25,176 bases of DNA from CAWCPR01 sp963797475 (lineage in GTDB: Bacteria > Chloroflexota > Anaerolineae > Anaerolineales > UBA4823). This document shows, one piece after another, positions 9,137 to 16,989 of this stretch. The notes beneath the pieces are model-generated. The model was given only the letters and a program-made list of their open reading frames with translations, was not told where the DNA came from and ran no database searches. The stretch lies in NCBI GenBank assembly GCA_963797475.1, contig CAWCPR010000006.1, positions 1 through 25,176 of the forward strand, written 5' to 3'. The position numbers and the translations under genes were made by a program. Position 1 is the first letter of the stretch. The number at the start of each line of letters is the position of its first letter.

Positions 9137-9831
9137 CATCCTCCTCCTTTGCCCTTCAACATTTCGAAGGGTGTACGTATCATAATTTTCAAATCCTGCC
9201 ACAGGCTCATATGGTTGATGTAATCCAGGTCGATCTGGACCATCTCGTTGAAAGGCACCTGGTTATGGGCGGTCACCTGCCACAAGCCGGTGATTCCGGG
9301 TAGGACTGCCAGGCGCTTCTTATGCCATTCATCGTAAAGCTCGTATTCGTATGGTATAGAGGGCCGCGGTCCGACGATACTCATCTCGCCCTTCAATACA
9401 TTGAAGAACTGCGGCAGCTCGTCCAGGCTTAGCTTGCGCAAGGTTTTGCCGGGACGGGTGATGCGCGGGTCGCCTTCCAGCTTGAGCGAGCGCCCCCCCA
9501 GCTCCGATGGGCTGGCGTTCTCGCGGATCAAACGCTGCACATGTTCTTTGTGCACCTGGCTATGATTCCCAACCCGCATCGACCTGAACTTGATCATGTC
9601 GAATACTTTCCCATTCTTGCCCACCCTTTTCTGGCGGTAAAAGACCGGGCCGGGGGAATATAGCTTGATCGCCAGAGCGATCAAAGTCATCAGCGGGCTG
9701 GCCGCAATTAAAAACAGGCATGCCAGGGAGAAATCCACCGACCGCTTAATCTTGAGATAGCTGGGCGCTCTAAGGAAATTTACCCCCTCGAAGCGAGGCG
9801 TGGACGGCGGCTTAATCTCGATCTCTCTCAT
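9136..9831 (-). CDS. Initiating sugar-phosphate transferase (WcaJ/WbaP catalytic type)
   Basis: Polyprenyl-phosphate sugar-phosphate transferase that starts repeat-unit assembly by placing the first sugar phosphate on undecaprenyl phosphate. The protein is 231 residues, the short form with only the catalytic domain and no N-terminal multi-pass region. KRSVDF precedes one membrane-entering hydrophobic segment (about 32-55). GPVFYRQKRVG, FDMIKFRSM, LDELPQFFNVLKGEMS, IVGPRP and LPGITGLWQV follow in the expected order. A GAGGGTG-like site lies just before the ATG at 9831. Intact. Its stop overlaps the Gfo/Idh start. The sugar moved cannot be read from sequence. Confidence 0.93.
   Translation of the reverse strand: MREIEIKPPSTPRFEGVNFLRAPSYLKIKRSVDFSLACLFLIAASPLMTLIALAIKLYSPGPVFYRQKRVGKNGKVFDMIKFRSMRVGNHSQVHKEHVQRLIRENASPSELGGRSLKLEGDPRITRPGKTLRKLSLDELPQFFNVLKGEMSIVGPRPSIPYEYELYDEWHKKRLAVLPGITGLWQVTAHNQVPFNEMVQIDLDYINHMSLWQDLKIMIRTPFEMLKGKGGG
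9143..9150 (-). promoter_or_regulatory. Strong Shine-Dalgarno inside the end of the sugar transferase gene
   Basis: AAAGGAGG on the minus strand within the last codons of the sugar transferase, six bases before ATG at 9136. It points to translational coupling and decides the start of the Gfo/Idh gene. Confidence 0.6.
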
Positions 9832-9927
9832 GCTTCACCCTCTTAGAGCGCAAGAATACCTTCTCTGATCAACGGCGTATCTTCAAACTTAAAAATTAAA
9901 GGTAGATATCAACGAGAGTATGGGACT

Positions 9928-10419
9928 CTATTCTAATACAATTTCGCGTAAAATTTTGGCCGGGTTTCCGGCGACAACCGTATAAGCCGGCACATCGCGG
10001 GTCACCACGCTGCCCGCCCCAATGATGGCGCCCTCGCCAACGGTCACACCGCCCAGAATGGTGGCATTCGTGCCGATCGAGGCGCCTTTCTTGACCAGGG
10101 TCGCCACGAGCGCCCAATCCGCTTCGGTCTGCAGCTCGCCTTCCGGAGTCGTGGCGCGCGGGTACAGGTCGTTGATGAACATCACCCCATGCCCGACGAA
10201 GACGTTGTCTTCGATGGTCACCCCTTCGCAGATGAAGGTATGGCTGGAAATTTTCACCCGCCGGCCGATCGTCACGCCTTTCTGGATCTCCACGAAGGCG
10301 CCGATCTTCGTCTCGTCGCCAATCGTGCAGCCATACAGGTTGGCGAAGGCATAGATTTTGACGTCTTTCCCCAGCTTCACGTTTTCTGATATTCTCGAAA
10401 ATTCAGCTTCGAAACTCAT
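9928..10419 (-). CDS. Left-handed beta-helix N-acetyltransferase (WlbB/WbpD-like)
   Basis: Trimeric acyl-CoA-dependent acetyltransferase made of hexapeptide repeats (IGDETKIGAFVEIQKGVTIG, VTIEDNVFVGHGVMF, IGTNATILGGVTVGEGAIIG). FINDLYPRA matches the region around the active site of sugar-nucleotide N-acetyltransferases such as WlbB/WbpD and QdtC, and the end VVAGNPAKILREI is standard. The start at 10419 (MSFEAEF) gives 163 residues, close to the family size. An in-frame ATG at 10500 would add 27 residues that look like the tail of a deleted neighbour. The gene lies directly after the truncated WlbA-like oxidoreductase remnant, which fits a Wlb-type order. Likely role: acetylating the amino group placed by the DegT enzyme. 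Confidence 0.85.
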   Translation of the reverse strand: MSFEAEFSRISENVKLGKDVKIYAFANLYGCTIGDETKIGAFVEIQKGVTIGRRVKISSHTFICEGVTIEDNVFVGHGVMFINDLYPRATTPEGELQTEADWALVATLVKKGASIGTNATILGGVTVGEGAIIGAGSVVTRDVPAYTVVAGNPAKILREIVLE

Positions 10420-10503
10420 TGTACATTTCTCAATTTCATCATCCGCTTGACCCCCAGGGAGAACTCCTACATGTTCTTTCTCGGTGATCCAATAACTCAA
10501 ACC

Positions 10504-10680
10504 TCAGTGTGTGTAAGGGATAGCGCAATATTCATTAGCATGATGTTGGGCCCGGCTTTCGATGATGTCGCATATGCCGACCAGTTTTGCACCGGGCAAT
10601 TGTTCTATCGACTGGGCGTGGCGCGGGGCGATTTTGCCACAACCAATGATGGCGAATTTTCTCATTCTCGTCCGTTTCAT
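10504..10680 (-). pseudogene. WlbA-like Gfo/Idh oxidoreductase, N-terminal remnant only
   Basis: A 58-codon reading whose ATG overlaps the stop of the upstream glycosyltransferase as ATGA. It translates to a convincing Rossmann start, RKFAIIGCGKIAPRH followed by LVGICDIIESRAQHHANEY, then stops at TGA. IGxxGxIAPRH is the hallmark of WlbA/WbpB-type UDP-sugar 3-dehydrogenases, which run to over 300 residues. Only about 85 bases separate this stop from the acetyltransferase start, so a frame shift cannot explain the loss and most of the gene is deleted. It is a different paralogue from the intact Gfo/Idh enzyme at 8060-9136. Confidence 0.7.
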
Positions 10681-11837
10681 CGATGGATGAGCCGGTCGTA
10701 AACTGAGTAAAGCTTCTGGGTTTCCTTCGACCAGTTATACTGTTCGGTGAATCGTCTGGCGTTTGCGACGAATTGGTCTCTTAATTGTTCCGAATGATAC
10801 ATCTTTCGCACCGCATCGGCAAGCAACTGAGGCTCCTCTGCGGGTACGAAGAATATCATCTCTTCATCGAAGTATGCCAGGATCGTATCCAACCGAGATG
10901 AAATGACAGGCACATCCATAAACACATATTCCAATAACTTTACAGGCATCGCATACCTGGTGGCCGAGTCGTATCGATAAGGAAGTACGCCCAGGTGTGT
11001 CTTGCGGATGAAATCGGGTAGTTCCCAAACCTTGACAAAGTGGTCAATCAATTCGAACGTCTCGCCTAATTGGAGCTCGGCGGCCATCTGCTTGATTTTC
11101 GGCAGTACATCGCCCTCTCCAATCAGAACAAAGCGAATTTGCAGATCCTCATCCCTTTTTAAAATGGCAAGCGCCTGCAATAGCACATCGATTCCATGCC
11201 TCTCCGTCAGGGTCCCAAAATAAGACATGGTAAAGATTTGATCTCTGCAGAAAGGCTGGGGATAGAAAATGGCCTGATCCGGCAGGTTTAAGATCGCCGT
11301 AAGTTTTTCTGCAGGCACCCCACGCGATTGGATCAACCTCACATAAGGATCGTGGACGGTGATAATGTGGTGTGCAAAGCGGGTAGAAAGCCGTTCGATG
11401 AGGACGATCAATCTCCAGAACCAACCGCCGCTGGCAAACTTCGCTCCAAACGTTTCTGGCATAAAGTCGTGCATATCTAAAACGATCTTGGCGCCCAGCA
11501 GACGTGGGATTAGAGCCGCAAACACCAGGAAATCCGGCATTGTGTGGATGTGGATGATATCGTAGCGTTTTCGGAGACGAGCCAGAGAGACAGCAAAAAA
11601 AGAAACGACAAAAAACCAGCCATAACTGCCGATGTAAGCGACGGGGCTATCGCCCCGATAGCGTTTGACAGGCAGGTGCCGGATTCTTATATTGTGGATG
11701 GTCTCGCTTGACACCTCCCCGGGTTTGCGGAGACAAAACACTTCGATTTCGTCACCCCGGCGGGCAATCGCTTCAGCTTCCCGCATCACTCTTGGGTCAC
11801 TCGAATAATATGTATACGCTAATGCCAATACACGCAT
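10677..11837 (-). CDS. Glycosyltransferase family 4 (GT-B)
   Basis: Retaining GT-B glycosyltransferase of 386 residues that adds a sugar to the lipid-linked repeat unit on the cytoplasmic face. The start MRVLALAYTYYSSDPRVMREAEAI, the YDIIHIHTMPDFL stretch, the DMHDFMPE strand, the domain-linker region with MSYFGTLTERHGIDVLLQAL, and PVKLLEYVFMDVPVISS near the C-terminal nucleotide site are typical. The frame is intact. The stop overlaps the ATG of the oxidoreductase remnant. No strong ribosome site is seen directly before ATG 11837. Donor and acceptor are unknown. Confidence 0.9.
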   Translation of the reverse strand: MRVLALAYTYYSSDPRVMREAEAIARRGDEIEVFCLRKPGEVSSETIHNIRIRHLPVKRYRGDSPVAYIGSYGWFFVVSFFAVSLARLRKRYDIIHIHTMPDFLVFAALIPRLLGAKIVLDMHDFMPETFGAKFASGGWFWRLIVLIERLSTRFAHHIITVHDPYVRLIQSRGVPAEKLTAILNLPDQAIFYPQPFCRDQIFTMSYFGTLTERHGIDVLLQALAILKRDEDLQIRFVLIGEGDVLPKIKQMAAELQLGETFELIDHFVKVWELPDFIRKTHLGVLPYRYDSATRYAMPVKLLEYVFMDVPVISSRLDTILAYFDEEMIFFVPAEEPQLLADAVRKMYHSEQLRDQFVANARRFTEQYNWSKETQKLYSVYDRLIHR

Positions 11838-11917
11838 CTAAGCTTTTTTATGAACCTCTCCTCATCGATATATATGTAATCCAGGGGGACTGGGCCGATG
11901 ACCTCTTCAACAGCCAT
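11819..11917 (-). other. Short unexplained reading in the gap between two glycosyltransferases
   Basis: The 172-base gap between the two GT4 genes holds a 32-residue reading (MAVEEVIGPVPLDYIYIDEE, then RFIKKL) that overlaps the start of the downstream GT by 19 bases. The frame stays open 17 codons further upstream (ending HTLWPEVI). GAGGT lies just before the ATG. The composition looks protein-like, with regular acidic residues and hydrophobics, but I do not recognise it. It may be the tail of a deleted gene or a small coupled leader peptide. Confidence 0.2.
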
Positions 11918-12009
11918 TATAACCTCGGGCCATAGCGTATGTCTCTGCCGCCGATTGCTTTGGACCTTCCATTGCTTCCGATACTACTGGTCAGTTTTTC
12001 GTTGGAAAA

Positions 12010-13111
12010 TTATGGCGATAGAACCATCCTATAGATCCTACGAATTTTCAGAGCCTGGTTTTTGCAGCTATGCTCGTCCGCGGTCTTCAGACCGTTACGA
12101 ATTAATCGGCCGTAAACCCCCGGGTTTTCCATGATCAAACTCAATTTTCCAGCAATTGAACGAGAATCGCGAGGCTCAACGAGCAACCCGTTCTCCCCAT
12201 CCTGGATAAACTCGCCCAGCCCGCCCACATTGGTGGCGATGACCGCAGCGCCGCTGGCCATCGCTTCCAGCGCCACCAGTCCGAACCCTTCTGCCAGGGA
12301 GGGCATAATTACCACATCCGCAGCAGCCATCCAGAGCGGGACTTCGTCGGGAACCTTGCTGCCCACGAATCTTACCCAACCGTTAAGGCCAATCCTTTGG
12401 GCTTGATCTTTCAGGTTATTTTCCGCAACTCCATGACCGACAACATAAAGGATAAATTTCGGAGAACCTCTCTCCTTGAGAAGAGAGACCGCTTCCAGAA
12501 GGTAATTGATGCCCTTTAGATCCCATAGATTGCCCACAAACATCAGCACCCGGCGATCCGTTTCCAATTTCAACGCCTGCCTCGCCTGCCGTTTCTCAAC
12601 CGGAAGGAACTTCTCCGTATCCACGCCCATATCGATCACGGGGATGTCATCTCTTTCAAGATCACACAAGGACGCAACTTGATCGCGCAAGGCTCGGCTA
12701 ACCACAATGACAACATCCGCGCTGCGGATAGTAAAGCGGATCAGCGCACGAAAAAGGCCGGGCTTTTCTTCAATGGCGTGCATCACCCCGCCATGGACCG
12801 TTAATATTAGCTTTTTCCGCCTTTAAAATCTTTGGTATGATCGCAAGCAACCCGGCCGGGAAAATAGAGTGGGCATGGATGATGTCGAATTCATTTCGTA
12901 AGCTGGCCTTTAATATTTTAATTACCAATCTCAAATATTTCGTCCAAACCCGGATAAATCCTTTCCGGCTGTCTCCCGGAGTAAGGATTTCGAACTCACA
13001 CTCCCCCAATTGCGTTATTGCCTCTACGGAGCGCTTGACATAAATCCCAGAATGCGGACTCCACTTATTGGGGTAACCATTGGTTATGATCAAGATCTTG
13101 GCTGTTGGCAT
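12010..13111 (-). CDS. Glycosyltransferase family 4 (GT-B), one frame shift
   Basis: Second GT4 enzyme of the locus. The N-terminal part reads ILIITNGYPNKWSPHSGIYVKRSVEAI and EFDIIHAHSIFPAGLLAI. The C-terminal part has VLMFVGNLWDLKGINYLLEA and the classic E-x7-E nucleotide-sugar motif EGFGLVALE, followed by ASGAAVIATNVGGLGE. The two parts are in different frames. Removing one base from the T run at 12812-12816 gives a continuous KLILTVHGGVMHAIEEK and a 366-residue protein of normal length. The start at 13111 lies eight bases after the polymerase stop and has no strong ribosome site, so it probably relies on coupling. Confidence 0.87.
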
Positions 13112-13119
13112 TATCTTGG

Positions 13120-14460
13120 CTACGATATGGCTGGGTTTGTTACTACCGCAGCCTGATCACCATTTGTTAGTATTTCCTGAACAAAATTCTTGCTTTCCAG
13201 TGAGATGAACGCAAGAACCAGGATCGCCAGGTACGGGCCGTTGATCGCCGTGAAGGCAATGTGACCGGCAGTGGCCGAGACCCCCAGCCACAAAGCGACG
13301 AAAGAGAGGCGGATCAGGCTCACCCGTTCCTCCGGGTAAAGCAACAACCTCAAATACAGAATATAATAGGCCAGCCCGCCGATCGCGCCCAGCCTGGCGA
13401 AAATGTCGAGAAGGTCGGTTTCGCTCGAATACTGCGTCAAGTCGACGCCGCCGAAAAGGTAGTTGATTAAATTGAACTCTGGGAGGTAGTTGTTGATAAG
13501 AGTACTGGCTTTATTAACTCGCGGGGCGATTAATATATTCAGCAACGGGGAAAAGGGGTTTTGTTCCATCCGGTAGGCGTAATAACTGAGTGTAGGCTCG
13601 ATGCGATCCAAAATGTAACTTTGCGAACGCAAAGCGACCCATCCACCCACGGAAAGAAGGAGCAAACCAGCTAAAAGCATGAGATACCTGAAATTTCTCG
13701 AGCGGCTCTTGATAAAAACGTAAGCGAAGAACAGCAGCAGGAACGCTGGCAGGACCAGCGTGACTTTGGTGCCGGTCAGTACACCCGCAGCGGTCGTCGC
13801 AACCAAGGTGATGAAATTGACAAAACCAGGCTGGCTGCGAAACTTCAAAAAGAAGTAAAAGAAAGCGACGATAAAATAGGCCGCGACTTCATTCTGTGAA
13901 GGCACCAGGCCCTGGTACCCGAACCGGCGCACATCGGCGCTCAAGCCTTCCCCTTTCGGAATATAGCTGGCAAACAGTTTGATATCGAAGGTAAAAGCGC
14001 AAAGAATGACGAAAACCTGGATCAGGGTCAATATTTCGTAAACCCTGAATAATTTACTCCGTTCCGCCGGAGTGTTGAAATACAGGCTGAAAGTCTCCCA
14101 GGCGATAAACACAAACAACATCTTGTTGAGGTTGCGAAAACCTTCGAGAAAGGCGTAATCGCCCGGCGACGCCAGCACGCCGGGATAGGCCAGCGAACCG
14201 ATCAGCATAACTGTGTAAAAGAAAATCAAGATCAATAAAACCGGCAAGCCCTGGCGTGTGCGCAGCAGGATAAGCAGGAAAAAGGCTTCTGCCAGCAGGC
14301 GAACATAGATTGAAACGCCGGAGGTGTAGCCCAGGTTAAATAAGATGCTGTTGGCGCCATCCGCCAGGAACATCAAGACCAGAAAGGCCAGGATAAGGTT
14401 GTTGAGTTTGCGCATTTCAGAATAGGACCGGCTTTGCGCCGGAGTGCGATTCAACGCCAT
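13120..14460 (-). CDS. Wzy-like polysaccharide polymerase, polytopic membrane protein
   Basis: Integral membrane protein of up to 446 residues with about ten or more hydrophobic segments. It has the layout of O-antigen/EPS polymerases, including a large hydrophilic extracytoplasmic loop in the second half (LRSQSYILDRIEPTLSYYAY to TQYSSETDLLDIFARLGAIG). YQGLVPSQNEVAAYF and LTGTKVTLVLP resemble the O-antigen-ligase/Wzy superfamily. It would join repeat units outside the membrane. The frame is intact. ATG at 14460 overlaps the end of the sulfatase, and ATG at 14415 (MRKLNNLILAFLV) is an equally reasonable start. It sits between the sulfatase and a GT4. Sequence similarity among polymerases is low, so the call rests on topology and context. 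Confidence 0.75.
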   Translation of the reverse strand: MALNRTPAQSRSYSEMRKLNNLILAFLVLMFLADGANSILFNLGYTSGVSIYVRLLAEAFFLLILLRTRQGLPVLLILIFFYTVMLIGSLAYPGVLASPGDYAFLEGFRNLNKMLFVFIAWETFSLYFNTPAERSKLFRVYEILTLIQVFVILCAFTFDIKLFASYIPKGEGLSADVRRFGYQGLVPSQNEVAAYFIVAFFYFFLKFRSQPGFVNFITLVATTAAGVLTGTKVTLVLPAFLLLFFAYVFIKSRSRNFRYLMLLAGLLLLSVGGWVALRSQSYILDRIEPTLSYYAYRMEQNPFSPLLNILIAPRVNKASTLINNYLPEFNLINYLFGGVDLTQYSSETDLLDIFARLGAIGGLAYYILYLRLLLYPEERVSLIRLSFVALWLGVSATAGHIAFTAINGPYLAILVLAFISLESKNFVQEILTNGDQAAVVTNPAIS

Positions 14461-16979
14461 AAGAAAGGCAGATAATGGAGAAATGGCAGGGTGAGTTGGA
14501 CTGGGAACACTTCCGCCGGGTACGGGGTGTTGTTCTCGATTACTAACGTCCCGATGTAAACGCCTCTCCGGCTCAGACCAGAAGCGTCGAATAGCAACTG
14601 GATCTTCATCCTTTTGCCTGGGGATAACGACCCTTGCATAGGGGAGATCGCCAACCAGGGCAATTTGGCATCCGCTATTTGGAAATCCGCCGGCAGGCTG
14701 CCTTTATTGGCTAGGGTCAGGGTCAAGCTGCCCCTTCCACCTGGCTCCAAAGTCAGGTTCGCTTGTTTCGGCTGAGGCTGGATCCAGCCAGCTTTTAGAG
14801 AGAAGTCCTGGCGCAGGCTGCCGTACAGGGGCAAATGGATCTCGGAGGTCTCCAGGCTGTAGGAGAGGCTGTACGTGGCGGTGAGGGTCTGGGAGCCGTC
14901 CGGCAGGAACAGGCTGTACAGGCCGCCCGCCAGGGAGGCGTCGAACGGCGTGGCCTGGCTGGTGGTCGAGAAGACGCCATTCGTGAGGATCGCCCCGTCG
15001 AGCGGCTCGCGAGTGTTCGCATCCGACACAAACCCCGAGACCAGGCCGCCTTTTTGCAGGGTGCACACGCCGCTGGAAGGGTCGCGGCGATAGCCGGGAG
15101 CGCTGCAGGTTGAAAGATCAGGGGATAATCCAAAGTCTCGTTCGGCATTCTCCGTCAGGGCGCCGATCGCGCTGACGGTTGGCAGGTACCCGAGCGACCA
15201 GGCCTGGACCTTCAAAGCGTAGGCGGCTTTCGTAGGCAGAACCAGGCGATAGGCGCCCGAGACCGGATCGCTCCAGGCTGGAGGAAATGAGACCAGGTCT
15301 GTGGAGACCTGGGCGTACAATGGCCAACCGCTTTGAGCGTCGCGCACGACCCCGGTGACGGCGGCCGGGGGGGCGTTCTCGGCCAACCGGCAGGTCACGG
15401 CGGCGCAGTGATACAGGAGATAAAGCCAATCGCCGAGTAGTGCGATCAAGCCAGCCGGGGCAGCGCTGTAAATATTCTCCATCTCATCCGAGTCCGCTTG
15501 CAAGTCGTATAACTCACGGCTCCCATTTTCACGCTCGATAAATTTGTAACGCTCCGTTCGAATGGCCAACCATCTGGGTTCTGGGGCCGTGCTAGAAACC
15601 CCCTCATTTTCGGCGCCGCTCGACAGCGCCGGTGCATCGCCCGGGTCAAGCGGCTCCAGCGCGCCCGGCAAACCGGCACCTATCGTTTCGAAATTTTCAG
15701 GCGGACTGCCGCGACCGTTATGGTCGGGGTACATTTCCAGCAGAAAGGCCTGCCGCCATGGAGCCGGGGGGCCTCCCTGTAGAAAATGGCGCAGAGAGCG
15801 CCCATCCGTATAGGCCGGGATGGCCGCCTCGGCCAGGTCGAGCAGCGTGGGCGCCAGGTCGATCATGGCGGTCAGGGCGTCTGTCGATTGCCCGGGTGGC
15901 ACGCCTGGGCCACGCACCACCAGCGGTACACGGATGTCCTCTTCGTACATCGTGCCTTTCCCGGGCAGCAGGCGGTGCTGGCCCAGGTGGAAGCCATTGT
16001 CCGATGTGAACAGGATATAGGTGTTGTCGAGCTGGCCGCTCGCTGCCAATGCCTGGTACAGGCTGGCGACCATCTCGTCTACGGCCTGCAGCGTTCGCAG
16101 CCTGTTCCGGTACAGGTTATCGATCGCATTGATCTCCGTTGGGGTCAGCAGCGCTCGATTAACAGGTTTGTCGCTGAGGTCCGCTTCGTTAAAGGAAGGC
16201 GTGCGTGGCGCCTGCACGCCTGTAAACAGTTGGGCGTGCCGGGGAGCCGGTATGGCTGGCCAATCCGGCGCGTAGGTTGCCAGATAAAGAAAGAACGGCT
16301 TTCCGCTGGCGGCGCTGCGCTGGATGAAGCCGCTTGCCTTGCTCGCCAGCACGTCGGTAGCATAGTCTTGCGGCCCAGAACCATAGCTATATACCCTGCC
16401 GTTTTCATTCATCTGGTAATTGAAACCATTGTAAGGACCACCCTCCACTGGGCTGTACCATTCATCCCAACCCGGTGGGATATAGGTCATGGTTGCATCG
16501 TAGGGATAGCCGTTCAGGTATTTGCCGGCCAGGCCGGTGCGGTAGCCGGCGCTTTGCAGGACAGTCGCCAGGGTGTTGTTCTCCATCCCTTCGGCGAACG
16601 CTTTTTCAAAGCCGCCGGTAGGCAGTCCATTGGAGTAGATGCCGTGGTTGTGAACGTACTGGCCGCGCAGCAGGGAAGTGCGTGACGGGCAGCATAAAGA
16701 GACGTTGACCAGGAAATTGCTGAAGGTCAGGCCTTGTTTTACCAGCAAATCCTGCACCTGAGGCATATACTCGAGCGAACCAAGCTGCTGGTCCAGGTCG
16801 TCCGTCAGGACGATGATAAAGTTGGGCCGGCCCGCCCTGGCCTGGCTGGCGGTTACTCCTGGCCGGTGAAAGTCGCTCCACATCTGGGCAAGCAGGAAGA
16901 GTGTAAGCACCAGAAGAGCGCGATAGCGATCTTTAGGCGGGTTTCTGGGAGAATATTCCCGAATAAGCTTCCCCTTCAT
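14451..16979 (-). CDS. Secreted formylglycine-dependent sulfatase with C-terminal carbohydrate-side domains
   Basis: Sulfatase of the alkaline-phosphatase superfamily that hydrolyses sulfate esters outside the cell. Start chosen at 16979 (MKGKLIREYSPRN), ten bases after the upstream stop. It is followed by a hydrophobic signal or anchor at about 21-33; the frame before it is only open by chance. Metal ligands are in FIIVLTDDLD (about 54-63). The sulfatase signature CCPSRTSLLRG begins at about residue 96, where the first Cys would become formylglycine. The second metal site is SDNGFHLGQHRLLPGKGTMY. After about residue 520 come two carboxypeptidase-regulatory-like Ig domains and a BACON-like Ig domain (LPWLAISPMQGSLSPG). 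The last residues are HYLPFLWR. Total 842 residues, intact. It could trim or remodel a sulfated polymer, made here or met outside. Confidence 0.9.
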   Translation of the reverse strand: MKGKLIREYSPRNPPKDRYRALLVLTLFLLAQMWSDFHRPGVTASQARAGRPNFIIVLTDDLDQQLGSLEYMPQVQDLLVKQGLTFSNFLVNVSLCCPSRTSLLRGQYVHNHGIYSNGLPTGGFEKAFAEGMENNTLATVLQSAGYRTGLAGKYLNGYPYDATMTYIPPGWDEWYSPVEGGPYNGFNYQMNENGRVYSYGSGPQDYATDVLASKASGFIQRSAASGKPFFLYLATYAPDWPAIPAPRHAQLFTGVQAPRTPSFNEADLSDKPVNRALLTPTEINAIDNLYRNRLRTLQAVDEMVASLYQALAASGQLDNTYILFTSDNGFHLGQHRLLPGKGTMYEEDIRVPLVVRGPGVPPGQSTDALTAMIDLAPTLLDLAEAAIPAYTDGRSLRHFLQGGPPAPWRQAFLLEMYPDHNGRGSPPENFETIGAGLPGALEPLDPGDAPALSSGAENEGVSSTAPEPRWLAIRTERYKFIERENGSRELYDLQADSDEMENIYSAAPAGLIALLGDWLYLLYHCAAVTCRLAENAPPAAVTGVVRDAQSGWPLYAQVSTDLVSFPPAWSDPVSGAYRLVLPTKAAYALKVQAWSLGYLPTVSAIGALTENAERDFGLSPDLSTCSAPGYRRDPSSGVCTLQKGGLVSGFVSDANTREPLDGAILTNGVFSTTSQATPFDASLAGGLYSLFLPDGSQTLTATYSLSYSLETSEIHLPLYGSLRQDFSLKAGWIQPQPKQANLTLEPGGRGSLTLTLANKGSLPADFQIADAKLPWLAISPMQGSLSPGKRMKIQLLFDASGLSRRGVYIGTLVIENNTPYPAEVFPVQLTLPFLHYLPFLWR

Positions 16980-16989
16980 TTGTGAGCCC

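Noticed and set aside
10420..10500. Upstream start of the acetyltransferase at 10500
   Set aside because: The added 27 residues do not look like family sequence and lie in the scar left by the deleted oxidoreductase.
15786..16685. Plus-strand open reading of 299 codons
   Set aside because: Antisense to the core of the sulfatase; openness is explained by the GC-rich codon pattern of the real gene.
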